Program-made: the position numbers and the translations under genes
Shown here: positions 27,792 through 36,642 of the stretch, in pieces
Layout of the letters: each line of letters begins with the position of its first letter
Position numbering within the stretch: position 1 is the first letter of the stretch
Notes under the pieces: generated by a model
Told to the model about the DNA's origin: nothing
What the model saw: the letters and a program-made list of their open reading frames with translations, nothing else
Database searches by the model: none
Origin: Sediminibacterium salmoneum NBRC 103935
GTDB lineage: Bacteria > Bacteroidota > Bacteroidia > Chitinophagales > Chitinophagaceae
Assembly: GCF_000511175.1 (NCBI RefSeq)
Contig: NZ_KI866530.1
Coordinates: 2,438,221-2,502,220, forward strand
Length of the DNA stretch: 64,000 nucleotides
Reading direction: 5' to 3'

Positions 27792-29723
27792 ATGTTGACC
27801 ATGAGTTATCCTTATCAAATCAATTCCTTTGAAGAGTACCAGCGTGTGTACAAAGAGAGTGTAGAGAACCCCGAAGCCTTCTGGGCATCTGTTGCTGAAA
27901 ATTTTGTTTGGCGTAAAAAATGGGATAAAGTACTGGACTGGAATTTTACAGAACCCAGGAACGAATGGTTCAAGGGTGCTAAACTAAATATTACCGAAAA
28001 CTGTCTTGACAGACATTTGGCGGAACGTGGAAATGTACCTGCCATTATTTGGGAGTCGAATGATCCGCACGAAAAACAAAGAGTACTTACTTATAATGTA
28101 TTGCACAAACGGGTTTGTCAATTTGCGCAGGTATTAATTAATAACGGTGTTCAGAAAGGAGACCGCGTTTGTATTTATATGGGAATGATTCCTGAATTGG
28201 CTATCGCTGTTTTGGCCTGCGCCCGTATTGGAGCCATCCATTCTGTTATTTTTGGAGGGTTCAGCGCGCAGAGTATTGCAGACCGCTTATACGATGCGAA
28301 AAGCGAATTTATTATTACCTGTGATGGTGCTTTTAGAGGCGGCAAAGACATTCCATTGAAATCGGTGATTGACGATGCCTTAATTGGAAACAGAACCGTA
28401 AGAAAAGTAATTGTATATACGCGCACCCGCACCCCTATTTCTATGATTAAAGGAAGAGATGTTTGGTGGGAAGACGAATTGCGTCATGTAGAAGAAATGG
28501 GAATCAGAGAAATTGAGGCAGTTGAAATGGATGCAGAAGATCCCTTATTCATATTATACACATCGGGCAGCACCGGCAAACCCAAGGGCGTAGTGCACGC
28601 TTGCGCGGGATACATGGTGTATACCAACTATACATTCGTAAACATCTTTAATTATCAGCCAGGTCAAATTCATTTTTGTACAGCGGATATCGGGTGGATT
28701 ACAGGGCACTCATATATTGTCTATGGTCCACTTAGCGCAGGCGCTACTTCGCTTATGTTCGAGGGGGTTCCTACATGGCCCGATGCGGGTCGTTTCTGGG
28801 AAATTGTAGACAAGTACAAGGTTAATATTTTATATACTGCACCAACAGCCATTCGTTCCTTAATGAGCTATGGTCTGGGACCCTTGCAGGGAAAGGATTT
28901 GAGTTCTTTAAAAGTACTAGGTACAGTGGGTGAACCCATAAATGAAGAAGCATGGCATTGGTACAATGAAAATGTGGGCAAGAAAAAATGTCCCATCATT
29001 GACACTTGGTGGCAAACGGAAACTGGGGGTTGTTTAATTAGCAATCTTGCAGGGATTACTCCATCTAAACCAGGATGGGCTACTTTGCCCATGCCTGGCG
29101 TACAACCCATTTTAGTGGATGAGAAGGGTGTTGAAATTACAGAAGCAGAAGATGGTATTTATAAAGGCAATCTCTGTATTAAGTTTCCTTGGCCTTCATT
29201 GCTCCGTACTACTTATGGCGATCACGAACGTTGCAGAACCAATTACTTTGCTACGTACGAAAATCTGTATTTCACGGGCGATGGTGCATTAAAGGACGAG
29301 AATGGATTTTTCCGTATTACTGGTCGTGTGGATGATGTGTTGAATGTAAGTGGTCACCGAATTGGCACGGCCGAGGTAGAGAATGCCATTAATATGCACG
29401 CTGGTGTTATAGAAAGTGCTGTAGTGGGTTACCCGCACGATGTAAAGGGTCAGGGTATTTATGCTTTTGTTATTTACAGTAATACACACGGCGATGAAGA
29501 ATTAACCAGAAAAGATATTTTACAAACAGTTACCCGTATGATTGGGCCCATAGCCAAGCCGGATAAGATTCAGTTTGTGAATGGATTGCCCAAAACACGC
29601 AGTGGCAAAATCATGCGCAGAATCCTACGCAAGATTGCAGAGGGTGAAGTAGAAAATTTAGGAGACACTTCTACTTTATTGGATCCGGGAGTTGTTGATG
29701 AAATTAAGAATGGACACTTATAA
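27792..29723 (+). CDS. acs: Acetyl-CoA synthetase (acetate-CoA ligase)
   Basis: A 643-residue adenylate-forming enzyme converting acetate, ATP and CoA to acetyl-CoA, AMP and pyrophosphate. Visible motifs are FILYTSGSTGKPKGVVHA (P-loop A3), DTWWQTETGG (A5), YFTGDGALKDENGFFRITGR then VDDVLN (A7-A8) and the C-terminal PKTRSGKIMRRILRK, with the acetylatable catalytic lysine. Length and the WxxE-type acetate pocket fit Acs rather than propionyl-CoA synthetase, though a short-chain relative is possible. An alternative ATG lies 9 bases downstream. It supports acetate use and is divergent from a possible organic-acid transporter. Confidence 0.95.
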   Translation: MLTMSYPYQINSFEEYQRVYKESVENPEAFWASVAENFVWRKKWDKVLDWNFTEPRNEWFKGAKLNITENCLDRHLAERGNVPAIIWESNDPHEKQRVLTYNVLHKRVCQFAQVLINNGVQKGDRVCIYMGMIPELAIAVLACARIGAIHSVIFGGFSAQSIADRLYDAKSEFIITCDGAFRGGKDIPLKSVIDDALIGNRTVRKVIVYTRTRTPISMIKGRDVWWEDELRHVEEMGIREIEAVEMDAEDPLFILYTSGSTGKPKGVVHACAGYMVYTNYTFVNIFNYQPGQIHFCTADIGWITGHSYIVYGPLSAGATSLMFEGVPTWPDAGRFWEIVDKYKVNILYTAPTAIRSLMSYGLGPLQGKDLSSLKVLGTVGEPINEEAWHWYNENVGKKKCPIIDTWWQTETGGCLISNLAGITPSKPGWATLPMPGVQPILVDEKGVEITEAEDGIYKGNLCIKFPWPSLLRTTYGDHERCRTNYFATYENLYFTGDGALKDENGFFRITGRVDDVLNVSGHRIGTAEVENAINMHAGVIESAVVGYPHDVKGQGIYAFVIYSNTHGDEELTRKDILQTVTRMIGPIAKPDKIQFVNGLPKTRSGKIMRRILRKIAEGEVENLGDTSTLLDPGVVDEIKNGHL

Positions 29724-29731
29724 ATTTTGCT

Positions 29732-30712
29732 ATGATGAAAAAAATGATTCTATCACTGGGTTTGTTCAGTTGCGGTTTTGCATTTGCGAATGCAAACATT
29801 GTAACAACCTCATCTATTTCTGCAAATACAACTGCTATTGCACCCTTCGCCGACAATGATATCATTGGTCGCTGGGATTTAACCGTTAATATGGATGGCC
29901 GCATGGCACCGTCTTGGTTAGAGGTAAAGCTATCAGGTGTTAAAACCTTAGTGGGCTATTTTGTGGCAGATGGCGGAAGTGCAAGACCGATCAGTCATAT
30001 GCAAGTGAAGGACGGAAAAATTCATTTCAGCATTCCTTCTCAGTGGGATCGCTTGGATAAATACATGGAGTTTGATGCCGTATTAGAAAACGATAAGCTT
30101 ACAGGAACCATCACCCAGTCTTATGGTAAGGTTCATTCCTTCACCGGTGAACGGGCTCCTTTACTAAAGAGAGAAAAAGCACCGGTTTGGGGTACGCCGA
30201 TCAATCTTTTGAGCGGCAAGGGCATTGAAGGTTGGCACGCCGATAGAAAAAATAATCAGTGGGTGAATATCAACGGCGTTTTAACCAGCCCGAAGAGTGG
30301 TGCCAATATTATTACCGATCAGAAATTTGAAGACTTCAAATTACATATTGAATTCCGCTATCCTGCTGGAAGCAATAGCGGTGTCTATTTAAGAGGCCGT
30401 TACGAAGTGCAGGTAGAAGACAATGCAGGCAAAGAACCCAGTTCAACTTTGTTCGGTGGCATCTACGGTTTCTTAACGCCGAATGAAATGGCGGCCAAAG
30501 CTCCTGGTGAGTGGCAGACTTATGATATCACATTAATTGGTCGCAGGGTTACAGTGGTTGCCAATGGTAAAGCTATTATTGTGGATCAGATTATTCCGGG
30601 TATCACAGGTGGTGCCTTGGATAGCAAGGAAGGAGAACCCGGCCCCATCATGTTGCAGGGAGACCATGGTCCGGTAGAATACCGAAATATTATTATTACA
30701 CCTGCGAAATAA
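29732..30712 (+). CDS. Secreted DUF1080 protein (3-keto-disaccharide hydrolase-like)
   Basis: A 326-residue exported protein with a signal peptide to about residue 22. Residues 40-145 form a beta-rich N-terminal domain (DIIGRWDLTVNMDGRMAPSW). The C-terminal domain from about 150 is DUF1080: INLLSGKGIEGWHAD, NWVN-like strand, KFEDFKLHIEFRYPAGSNSG then VYLRGRYEVQVED, and PGPIMLQGDHGPVEYRNI. The fold is a concanavalin-like sandwich related to GH16, and some members hydrolyse 3-keto-glycosides. It starts 8 bases after acs, but a functional link is not obvious. Confidence 0.88.
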   Translation: MMKKMILSLGLFSCGFAFANANIVTTSSISANTTAIAPFADNDIIGRWDLTVNMDGRMAPSWLEVKLSGVKTLVGYFVADGGSARPISHMQVKDGKIHFSIPSQWDRLDKYMEFDAVLENDKLTGTITQSYGKVHSFTGERAPLLKREKAPVWGTPINLLSGKGIEGWHADRKNNQWVNINGVLTSPKSGANIITDQKFEDFKLHIEFRYPAGSNSGVYLRGRYEVQVEDNAGKEPSSTLFGGIYGFLTPNEMAAKAPGEWQTYDITLIGRRVTVVANGKAIIVDQIIPGITGGALDSKEGEPGPIMLQGDHGPVEYRNIIITPAK

Positions 30713-30746
30713 CAAATAAAGTAGTAGGCGTAATAAAATTAAATTC

Positions 30747-31607
30747 ATGAGAATATTTTCAATAGCCTTATTTGTTATTGTATTCTTGCAAATTAACGCA
30801 GGTGCTATTGCTCAGGGCTCCGGCATTCAAACAAGTACCGTAAGCAATACTGCAAAGGGTAAACTAATCATTGTAGGTGGGGGCGCTATGCCCGATACCA
30901 TGTATCAGTTGTTTGCGAAATCTATTGGAGGAAAAGATCAGTCGGTGGTGGTGATCCCTACGGCGACCAATGATTCTGCAATTCAGGAGGGTGCCCATTT
31001 AACAAGATTTAAGAAGGAGGGCTTTACACAATTAAGCACCGTGCATGCAAGAAACAAAGCAGATGCAGATGCGCCTGAATTAATAAAAGCTGTTCAGCAA
31101 GCAAAGGGCGTATTTTTTTCCGGGGGTGATCAAAGCCGCATTGCGGATGCATTCCTAGGTACCAAAGTGCACGCCGCTCTGCTGGAATTGTTTAATCGGG
31201 GTGGCGTTTTCATGGGTACTTCTGCAGGAGCAACTATCATGGGAACCTTACTAGTGGGCGGTGATGCAAGAAAGGATTTAACCAAGCCATTTCCCTTTCC
31301 TCCTGCTTTAAATTTATTTCCGAACACCGCGATTGATCAACATGTATTGGCAAGAAACCGTCAGTTCGACTTGATTCCTGTAATTGAACAACATCCTCAG
31401 TTGCTTGGCATTGCCATTGATGAATCTACTGCCATTGTGGTTCAGGGAAATGAATTTAGTGTATTGGGTAAATCTTATGCAATGGTTTATGATGCCCGCG
31501 ACTGGGATGCACAAAAAACTAAATGGGGCAGGGTGTTAAAGCCTTTTACTATGTTGGCACAACCGCAACGCTACGATTTTGTAAATAGAAAACTGTTGCG
31601 TAATTAA
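30747..31607 (+). CDS. Cyanophycinase-like peptidase (S51 family), exported
   Basis: A 286-residue serine peptidase with a signal peptide (residues 1-23). The nucleophile is in GVFMGTSAGATIMG, the GTSAGA signature of cyanophycinases and S51 dipeptidases. FFSGGDQSRI forms the oxyanion strand. The N-terminal KLIIVGGGAMPDTMYQLF matches the family start. It would split beta-Asp-Arg dipeptides from cyanophycin or related beta-aspartyl peptides outside the cytoplasm. It follows the DUF1080 gene by 34 bases. Its stop overlaps that of convergent psuG by three bases. Confidence 0.9.
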   Translation: MRIFSIALFVIVFLQINAGAIAQGSGIQTSTVSNTAKGKLIIVGGGAMPDTMYQLFAKSIGGKDQSVVVIPTATNDSAIQEGAHLTRFKKEGFTQLSTVHARNKADADAPELIKAVQQAKGVFFSGGDQSRIADAFLGTKVHAALLELFNRGGVFMGTSAGATIMGTLLVGGDARKDLTKPFPFPPALNLFPNTAIDQHVLARNRQFDLIPVIEQHPQLLGIAIDESTAIVVQGNEFSVLGKSYAMVYDARDWDAQKTKWGRVLKPFTMLAQPQRYDFVNRKLLRN

Positions 31608-32521
31608 TCCATTAAAGCTGCATAAGCTAATGCAATCTTTGCCCCGATAGCTGCATTGTTTTTAATCAGTGCAATATTGGCGTCGAGGCTTTCTCCATTG
31701 GTATGTTTGGCAATATAACTGAGTAGGTAAGGCGTGATGTCTTTTCCTCTTACGCCTGCTCGGGAAGCGGCGTCAAGTGCCAGTACAATATGTTCTTCCA
31801 TAGCTGCCGCTGGTATTTCCTGATCGGCGGGTACCGGATTGGCAATCAGTACAGATCCGTTTAAACCCATATCCCACTTCACTTTTAGCATGGCGGCAAT
31901 TTCTTGCGGGGTATTCAATTGTAATGGACTTTTGTGTCCGCTGTCCTGAGAATAAAAACTGGGAAATGCTTCCTGCCCAACCGTTACTACAGGAACGCCC
32001 AGGGTTTCCAGGTATTCCAGCGTAAGGCCAATGTCTAAAATAGATTTTACGCCGGCTGAAATTACCGCCACATTGGTCTGTTGCATTTCCGTCAGGTCTG
32101 CAGAAATGTCCATGTTTTTTTCTGCACCACGGTGTACGCCTCCAATTCCTCCTGTTACAAAGGTGGAAATGCCTGCCATGGCGGCGATGCGCATGGTGGC
32201 CGCTACCGTTGTTGCTCCATATAATCCCTGACTGATTACATAGGGCATATCTCTTAAACTTACTTTGTGTACCTCTTTGGCCTGACCAAAATATTCCAGT
32301 TCTTCACTGCTTAATCCAACTGTGCATATTCCTTTGATAATGGCGATTGTTGCCGGCACTGCTCCATGCTCTCTTACAATATTCTCCACTTCTCTGGCAG
32401 TGGCTACATTCTGCGGATAAGGCATGCCATGCGATATGATGGTGCTTTCCAATGCTACAACGGGTTCTCCGTCTCTTAGGGCAGCAGCTACTTCGGGATG
32501 AATATGCAGATTAGGCTTCAT
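31604..32521 (-). CDS. psuG: Pseudouridine-5'-phosphate glycosidase
   Basis: A 305-residue enzyme that splits pseudouridine 5'-phosphate into uracil and ribose 5-phosphate. The start HPEVAAALRDGEPVVALEST matches PsuG/YeiN, with the ISHGMPYPQNV loop. GAVPATIAIIKGICTVGLS carries the conserved catalytic lysine region, and FVTGGIGGVHRG and DISADLTEM follow. Length is normal. It is 43 bases downstream of the kinase gene psuK on the same strand, so the pair forms a two-step pseudouridine salvage operon. No pseudouridine transporter is adjacent. Confidence 0.95.
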   Translation of the reverse strand: MKPNLHIHPEVAAALRDGEPVVALESTIISHGMPYPQNVATAREVENIVREHGAVPATIAIIKGICTVGLSSEELEYFGQAKEVHKVSLRDMPYVISQGLYGATTVAATMRIAAMAGISTFVTGGIGGVHRGAEKNMDISADLTEMQQTNVAVISAGVKSILDIGLTLEYLETLGVPVVTVGQEAFPSFYSQDSGHKSPLQLNTPQEIAAMLKVKWDMGLNGSVLIANPVPADQEIPAAAMEEHIVLALDAASRAGVRGKDITPYLLSYIAKHTNGESLDANIALIKNNAAIGAKIALAYAALMD

Positions 32522-32564
32522 AATTGCAATTTGTAATTCAATAATGAAAAGTTGAGATTGTTGC

Positions 32565-33491
32565 TTAAGCAGGATAATACTTGCTTACATTTTGCAGCAA
32601 CTGCTCCTGAGTTAAATGGGTTACAATGGCTCCGTTTACCTGTAAAATTTCTGCAGATAATGTATGCGCCAGTTTAATGCATTCTTCATCGGTCTTGCCC
32701 AATGTTTTTCCCAATAAAAATCCGGAAAGGGATCCATCACCTGCACCCGTACAATCCACCACTTCAATATCCGGCGCATGCAGGGTAACGGTTTTGTCCT
32801 TGGTGTAAAAGGCAGAGCCCTGCTTGCCATTGTGCAACCAGATATTTTTTACTCCGCGCTTCAATAATTCTTCTACCTGTAATTGGGTCAGGAAAGATTT
32901 GGCACTGCAGATAACCGGTAATTCGTCTTCGTTGGGCGTTACCATATACAAACCATTCAGGTCCATATTTAAAAGCTTCATAGCGGGTGGTACCGATACG
33001 GGTTCTATAATAAATGGTATTCCTGTTCTGTTGCTGAATGCCAGTAACCAGTTCATGCTGTCAATACTGGTATTGGCATCGGCCATAATAAATTGAGCTG
33101 TCAGTAATAAGGCCTCGTGCTTTTGCAAGTGTTCCGGTGTAACCATTTCTACTGCGGCATTGGATAAGAAGGCTGCGTATAAAGAACCATCTGAATTCAA
33201 TACGCCCGTGTATCTTCCGGATATACCTTCCTTGGTTATGCTGGCATCAATTTTTACTCCCGCTGCTGCGCAGGATTGTTTTAACCAGTCGCCGTCACTG
33301 TCATTGCCAAATACACTGATCAGTTGAATATTTACTCCGAGTATGCTTAATTGTTTGGCGATGTTATGAGCAACACCTCCGGCTGTTTTGGTAATATTGG
33401 CGTTTACAGTAGTGGCAGGTAAAATGGGAACTGCTGCATGAATGAGCTCATCCACTAAAATAGCTCCCACACAAATGATTGGCTTTGACAT
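32565..33491 (-). CDS. psuK: Pseudouridine kinase (PfkB family)
   Basis: A 308-residue ribokinase-family sugar kinase. The start MSKPIICVGAILVDELIHA, the glycine pair motif TAGGVAHNIAKQLSILG and the catalytic VVDCTGAGDGSLSGFLLG (the GAGD anion hole with its base aspartate) are all visible. It phosphorylates pseudouridine for PsuG, which follows. The start is set at ATG 33491; the upstream in-frame TTG lies beyond a TACATTTG promoter box that ends four bases before this ATG. That geometry implies a leaderless or nearly leaderless transcript. The substrate is inferred from the operon with psuG. Confidence 0.9.
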   Translation of the reverse strand: MSKPIICVGAILVDELIHAAVPILPATTVNANITKTAGGVAHNIAKQLSILGVNIQLISVFGNDSDGDWLKQSCAAAGVKIDASITKEGISGRYTGVLNSDGSLYAAFLSNAAVEMVTPEHLQKHEALLLTAQFIMADANTSIDSMNWLLAFSNRTGIPFIIEPVSVPPAMKLLNMDLNGLYMVTPNEDELPVICSAKSFLTQLQVEELLKRGVKNIWLHNGKQGSAFYTKDKTVTLHAPDIEVVDCTGAGDGSLSGFLLGKTLGKTDEECIKLAHTLSAEILQVNGAIVTHLTQEQLLQNVSKYYPA

Positions 33492-33495
33492 GTGG

Positions 33496-33503
33496 CAAAT
33501 GTA
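33496..33503 (-). promoter_or_regulatory. -7 promoter box TACATTTG of psuK
   Basis: Matches the TAnnTTTG consensus on the minus strand. Only CCAC separates it from the ATG, so transcription would begin at or next to the start codon. No clear -33 TTG was seen. Confidence 0.55.
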
Positions 33504-33605
33504 CAAACTCGGTTGCCCTTTTTTTCATAATTTTCATTGTGGATTTATCCATTTTAATTTTTCTACATTTAATTCCGTAGCCCTGGCTACCTAAATAATT
33601 GTATA

Positions 33606-35264
33606 ATGAACAGAAGAAAATTTTTGCGCAGTGGATCTTTGGCAGCAGCTGCTGCAGTAACAGTTGCAGGTACGGCCGCTTCCGGATTGGCCGGATGTAG
33701 CGGCGGTTCCAATCCCACCGAAGAAAAAAAGCGCGACAGTGCAGAAATAGCTGCGGCTGAAATTGGCAGAGACGAGTTTGAACTTTCTGAAATTACCATT
33801 GCCGAATTACAGCAGGGTTTGCAGTCTGGTAAATACAGTTCGGTTAAACTGGCCGAATTGTACCTGACCCGTATTAGTGAAATAGACCAGGGCAGGCACG
33901 ATTTAAAATCGGTTATTGAAGTAAATCCGGAAGCCTTGTTGCTGGCAGAACAGATGGACAAGGAACGAAAACAGGGTAAGCTACGTGGTCCGTTGCACGG
34001 AATACCCATTATGATCAAAGACAATATTGATACTGCAGATAAAATGCACACGACCGCTGGGTCCATAGCATTGGCCGACCATATTGCTGCCAAAGATGCT
34101 TTTGTGGTTGCACAACTGCGAAAAGCCGGTGCATTGATTATTGGTAAAACCAATTTAAGTGAGTGGGCCAATTTCCGTTCAACGCGTTCTAGTAGCGGAT
34201 GGAGTAGCAGGGGCGGACAAACCAGAAATCCTTATGTAATCAATCGTTCTCCCTGTGGTTCCAGTTCCGGATCTGCGGTGGCTGTATCTGCTAATTTATG
34301 TGCTGTTGCGGTGGGTACGGAAACCGATGGTTCTGTAATTGCTCCTGCTTCCTTCTGTGGTATAGTAGGAATTAAACCTACGGTAGGATTGGTTAGCCGC
34401 TCAGGGATTATTCCTATTTCTGCCACGCAGGATACAGCCGGACCCATGACCCGAACCGTTGCGGATGCGGCCCTTCTGCTGAATGCCATGGTAGGTGTGG
34501 ATCCTGCGGATTCGGTTACCTTGAATGCAAAAGATAAAATTGCCAAAGACTATACCAGCTTCCTTGATAAGAATGCTCTGAAAGGAAAACGCATTGGAGT
34601 GGAACAATCTTTTTTAAAAGGTCGTCAGGAAGAAGTGGTGGCTTTGTATCAGAAAACAATTGATCAGTTAAAGCAACTGGGAGCCACTATTGTTCCTGTT
34701 GAACTGGTTAAGGAAACAGGTCCTCTAGGTGAAGCAGAGTTTCAGGTTTTGTTGTACGAGTTTAAAGATGGCTTGAATAAATATTTATCGGGTGTTAAAA
34801 AAGGAGTGAAATCGATGAGCGAACTTATTGAATTTAATAAGAAGAATGCGGAAGTTGCCATGCGCTATTTTAAGCAGGAGCTGGTGGAGATGAGCAATGC
34901 AAAAGGCGATTTAAAAAGCAGTGAATACCTGCAGGCAGTGGCCAAATCAACTTCTGCCCGTGCAATTATTGACCGTACTTTAAAAACCAATCAGCTGGAT
35001 GCCATTGTGGGTACTAGTTATGGTCCGGCACATTGCATTGACTGGGTGAACGGTGACGATGATCCTGGATTTTATTTCTGTCCTCCGGCTGCTATGGCAG
35101 GCTATCCACATATCACCGTTCCCATGGGAGATATTCATGGATTGCCTGTTGGGCTTTCCTTTATTGCGTCTGCCTTTGAGGAAGGAAAAATTATTGGATT
35201 GGCCTATGCTTACGAACAGGCCAGCAAGCAAAGAAAAGTCCCTCATTTCAAACGTTCTATTTAA
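33606..35264 (+). CDS. Amidase, Tat-exported lipoprotein
   Basis: A 552-residue amidase-signature enzyme. The N-terminus NRRKFLRSG is a twin-arginine signal, and AASGLAGCSGG provides a lipobox, so the folded protein is probably exported by Tat and lipidated. The Ser-cisSer-Lys triad is visible: lysine in GIPIMIKDNIDTAD, cis-serine in SPCGSSSGSAVAVSANL and nucleophile serine in GTETDGSVIAPASFCGIVG. Members hydrolyse amides such as aminoacyl or fatty amides; the substrate is unknown. A 194-codon open frame on the other strand here is a shadow. Confidence 0.93.
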   Translation: MNRRKFLRSGSLAAAAAVTVAGTAASGLAGCSGGSNPTEEKKRDSAEIAAAEIGRDEFELSEITIAELQQGLQSGKYSSVKLAELYLTRISEIDQGRHDLKSVIEVNPEALLLAEQMDKERKQGKLRGPLHGIPIMIKDNIDTADKMHTTAGSIALADHIAAKDAFVVAQLRKAGALIIGKTNLSEWANFRSTRSSSGWSSRGGQTRNPYVINRSPCGSSSGSAVAVSANLCAVAVGTETDGSVIAPASFCGIVGIKPTVGLVSRSGIIPISATQDTAGPMTRTVADAALLLNAMVGVDPADSVTLNAKDKIAKDYTSFLDKNALKGKRIGVEQSFLKGRQEEVVALYQKTIDQLKQLGATIVPVELVKETGPLGEAEFQVLLYEFKDGLNKYLSGVKKGVKSMSELIEFNKKNAEVAMRYFKQELVEMSNAKGDLKSSEYLQAVAKSTSARAIIDRTLKTNQLDAIVGTSYGPAHCIDWVNGDDDPGFYFCPPAAMAGYPHITVPMGDIHGLPVGLSFIASAFEEGKIIGLAYAYEQASKQRKVPHFKRSI

Positions 35265-35316
35265 GGCGAAAAATGCGGTATATTCATGTTTTTAATCATG
35301 GGATTAATTTGATAAA

Positions 35317-36597
35317 GTGTCTGATATAACTACCAAACAAACTTCTCCTCTGGGCTGGATTGCCAGTTCCTGGATGGCCAGAGGGATTCCTTTTATTGCC
35401 TTGTCTAGTACTGTGGCAACCATGTACGACTCTTTTGATGTTTCGGATACAGAAGTGGCCCTATGGACTTCTATAATTATGTTACCCTGGGCATTGAAGT
35501 TTTTATGGGCCCCCTTACTGGAAATGTTTAAAACAAAAAGATACTTTGTGTATGTATCACAGTTCTTTTTGGGTGTATTGTTTGCTTTAGTAGCAGTGAG
35601 TTTAATCTCTGATAGTTTTTTTGGATTGTCTGTTGGATTCTTTATTGCTATTGCGGTGGCAGCCGCCACACAGGATGCGGCCATAGACGGCATTTATGTG
35701 AATGAATTGGATGCTACACAACAACAACAGTTTGCTGGATGGCAAACGGTATTTTTTACCATAGCAAAATCCTTGTTTGGTCCGGGTTTGGTTGCTCTTG
35801 CTTTTTTACTGCAGGAATCTTATGGTTTAAAAATTGCCTGGATGGTAGTAATGTTGATTTATGCTGTTCTCATGATCATAGCGGGTGTTATTTCTGCTAC
35901 TAAAATTCCTACAGGCGGTAATGCTGTTCACGAAGTGGACTCCGCACCGGAAGCCGCTGTGATTTATAAAGACGTTATGCTTCAGTTTGTCAAAAGGAAG
36001 AACCTATTGTTTGGAATTGGTTTTGTTTTTTTATTCAGACTGGCAGAAGCTCAGGTTGCTAAGATTGCCCCTTTGTTTTTTAAAGCCAGCAGAATTGAAG
36101 GTGGATTAGGAATTGACAAAACCGATACGGCTTTTATTTTTGATGTAGTGGGGTTGATTGCTTTTGTTATCGGCTCTTTGGCCTCCGGCTATTTTGTGGC
36201 CGCCAGATCTTTCAACCGAAAGTCGTTGTTGACTTTGTGTGCCGTGACGAATCTTTCCTATCTGGTGTACACTTATCTGGCCATTGCGCAACCCGTTGAT
36301 GATTTTTCCATTATTGCCATGGTTGCCTTTCAGCATGCCTGTTATGGTTTTGGATGGATGGCACTTTTATTCTTTGTTTTACAGGAATTGACTCCTGGAA
36401 AATACCAAGTGGCCAATTTTAGTTTTGGCATGGCCATACTATACCTTGCTTATTTATTGCCAGGTATGGTTAGCGGCTATTTTAGTGACTATATGGGCTA
36501 CTATGAATTCTTTGTATGGATTATCATCTGTACCATTCCCGCCTTTATCATGAGTGCACTGGTTCCACTTAATTCAGCTCCATCTGAAACTGAATAA
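35317..36597 (+). CDS. MFS transporter, AmpG-like
   Basis: A 426-residue inner-membrane permease with about twelve helices. The start resembles AmpG and related major facilitators: WMARGIPFIALSSTVATMYD followed by ALWTSIIMLPWALKFLWAPL. AATQDAAIDGIYVNEL matches the helix-4/5 DxAxDG motif of the group. AmpG imports cell-wall muropeptides; this one could do so or carry another solute. The start is GTG 35317, since the upstream ATG at 35299 stops after four codons. It is 52 bases after the amidase on the same strand, so an amide or peptide substrate shared with it is conceivable. Confidence 0.85.
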   Translation: MSDITTKQTSPLGWIASSWMARGIPFIALSSTVATMYDSFDVSDTEVALWTSIIMLPWALKFLWAPLLEMFKTKRYFVYVSQFFLGVLFALVAVSLISDSFFGLSVGFFIAIAVAAATQDAAIDGIYVNELDATQQQQFAGWQTVFFTIAKSLFGPGLVALAFLLQESYGLKIAWMVVMLIYAVLMIIAGVISATKIPTGGNAVHEVDSAPEAAVIYKDVMLQFVKRKNLLFGIGFVFLFRLAEAQVAKIAPLFFKASRIEGGLGIDKTDTAFIFDVVGLIAFVIGSLASGYFVAARSFNRKSLLTLCAVTNLSYLVYTYLAIAQPVDDFSIIAMVAFQHACYGFGWMALLFFVLQELTPGKYQVANFSFGMAILYLAYLLPGMVSGYFSDYMGYYEFFVWIIICTIPAFIMSALVPLNSAPSETE

Positions 36598-36642
36598 AAT
36601 TTTTCTGTAATACGCTAGTAAATTTATTTACACAATTGGAAA

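Noticed and set aside
33587..34171. A 194-codon open frame opposite the amidase gene
   Set aside because: It mirrors the amidase codons, has no recognisable domain, and the amidase motifs are on the other strand.
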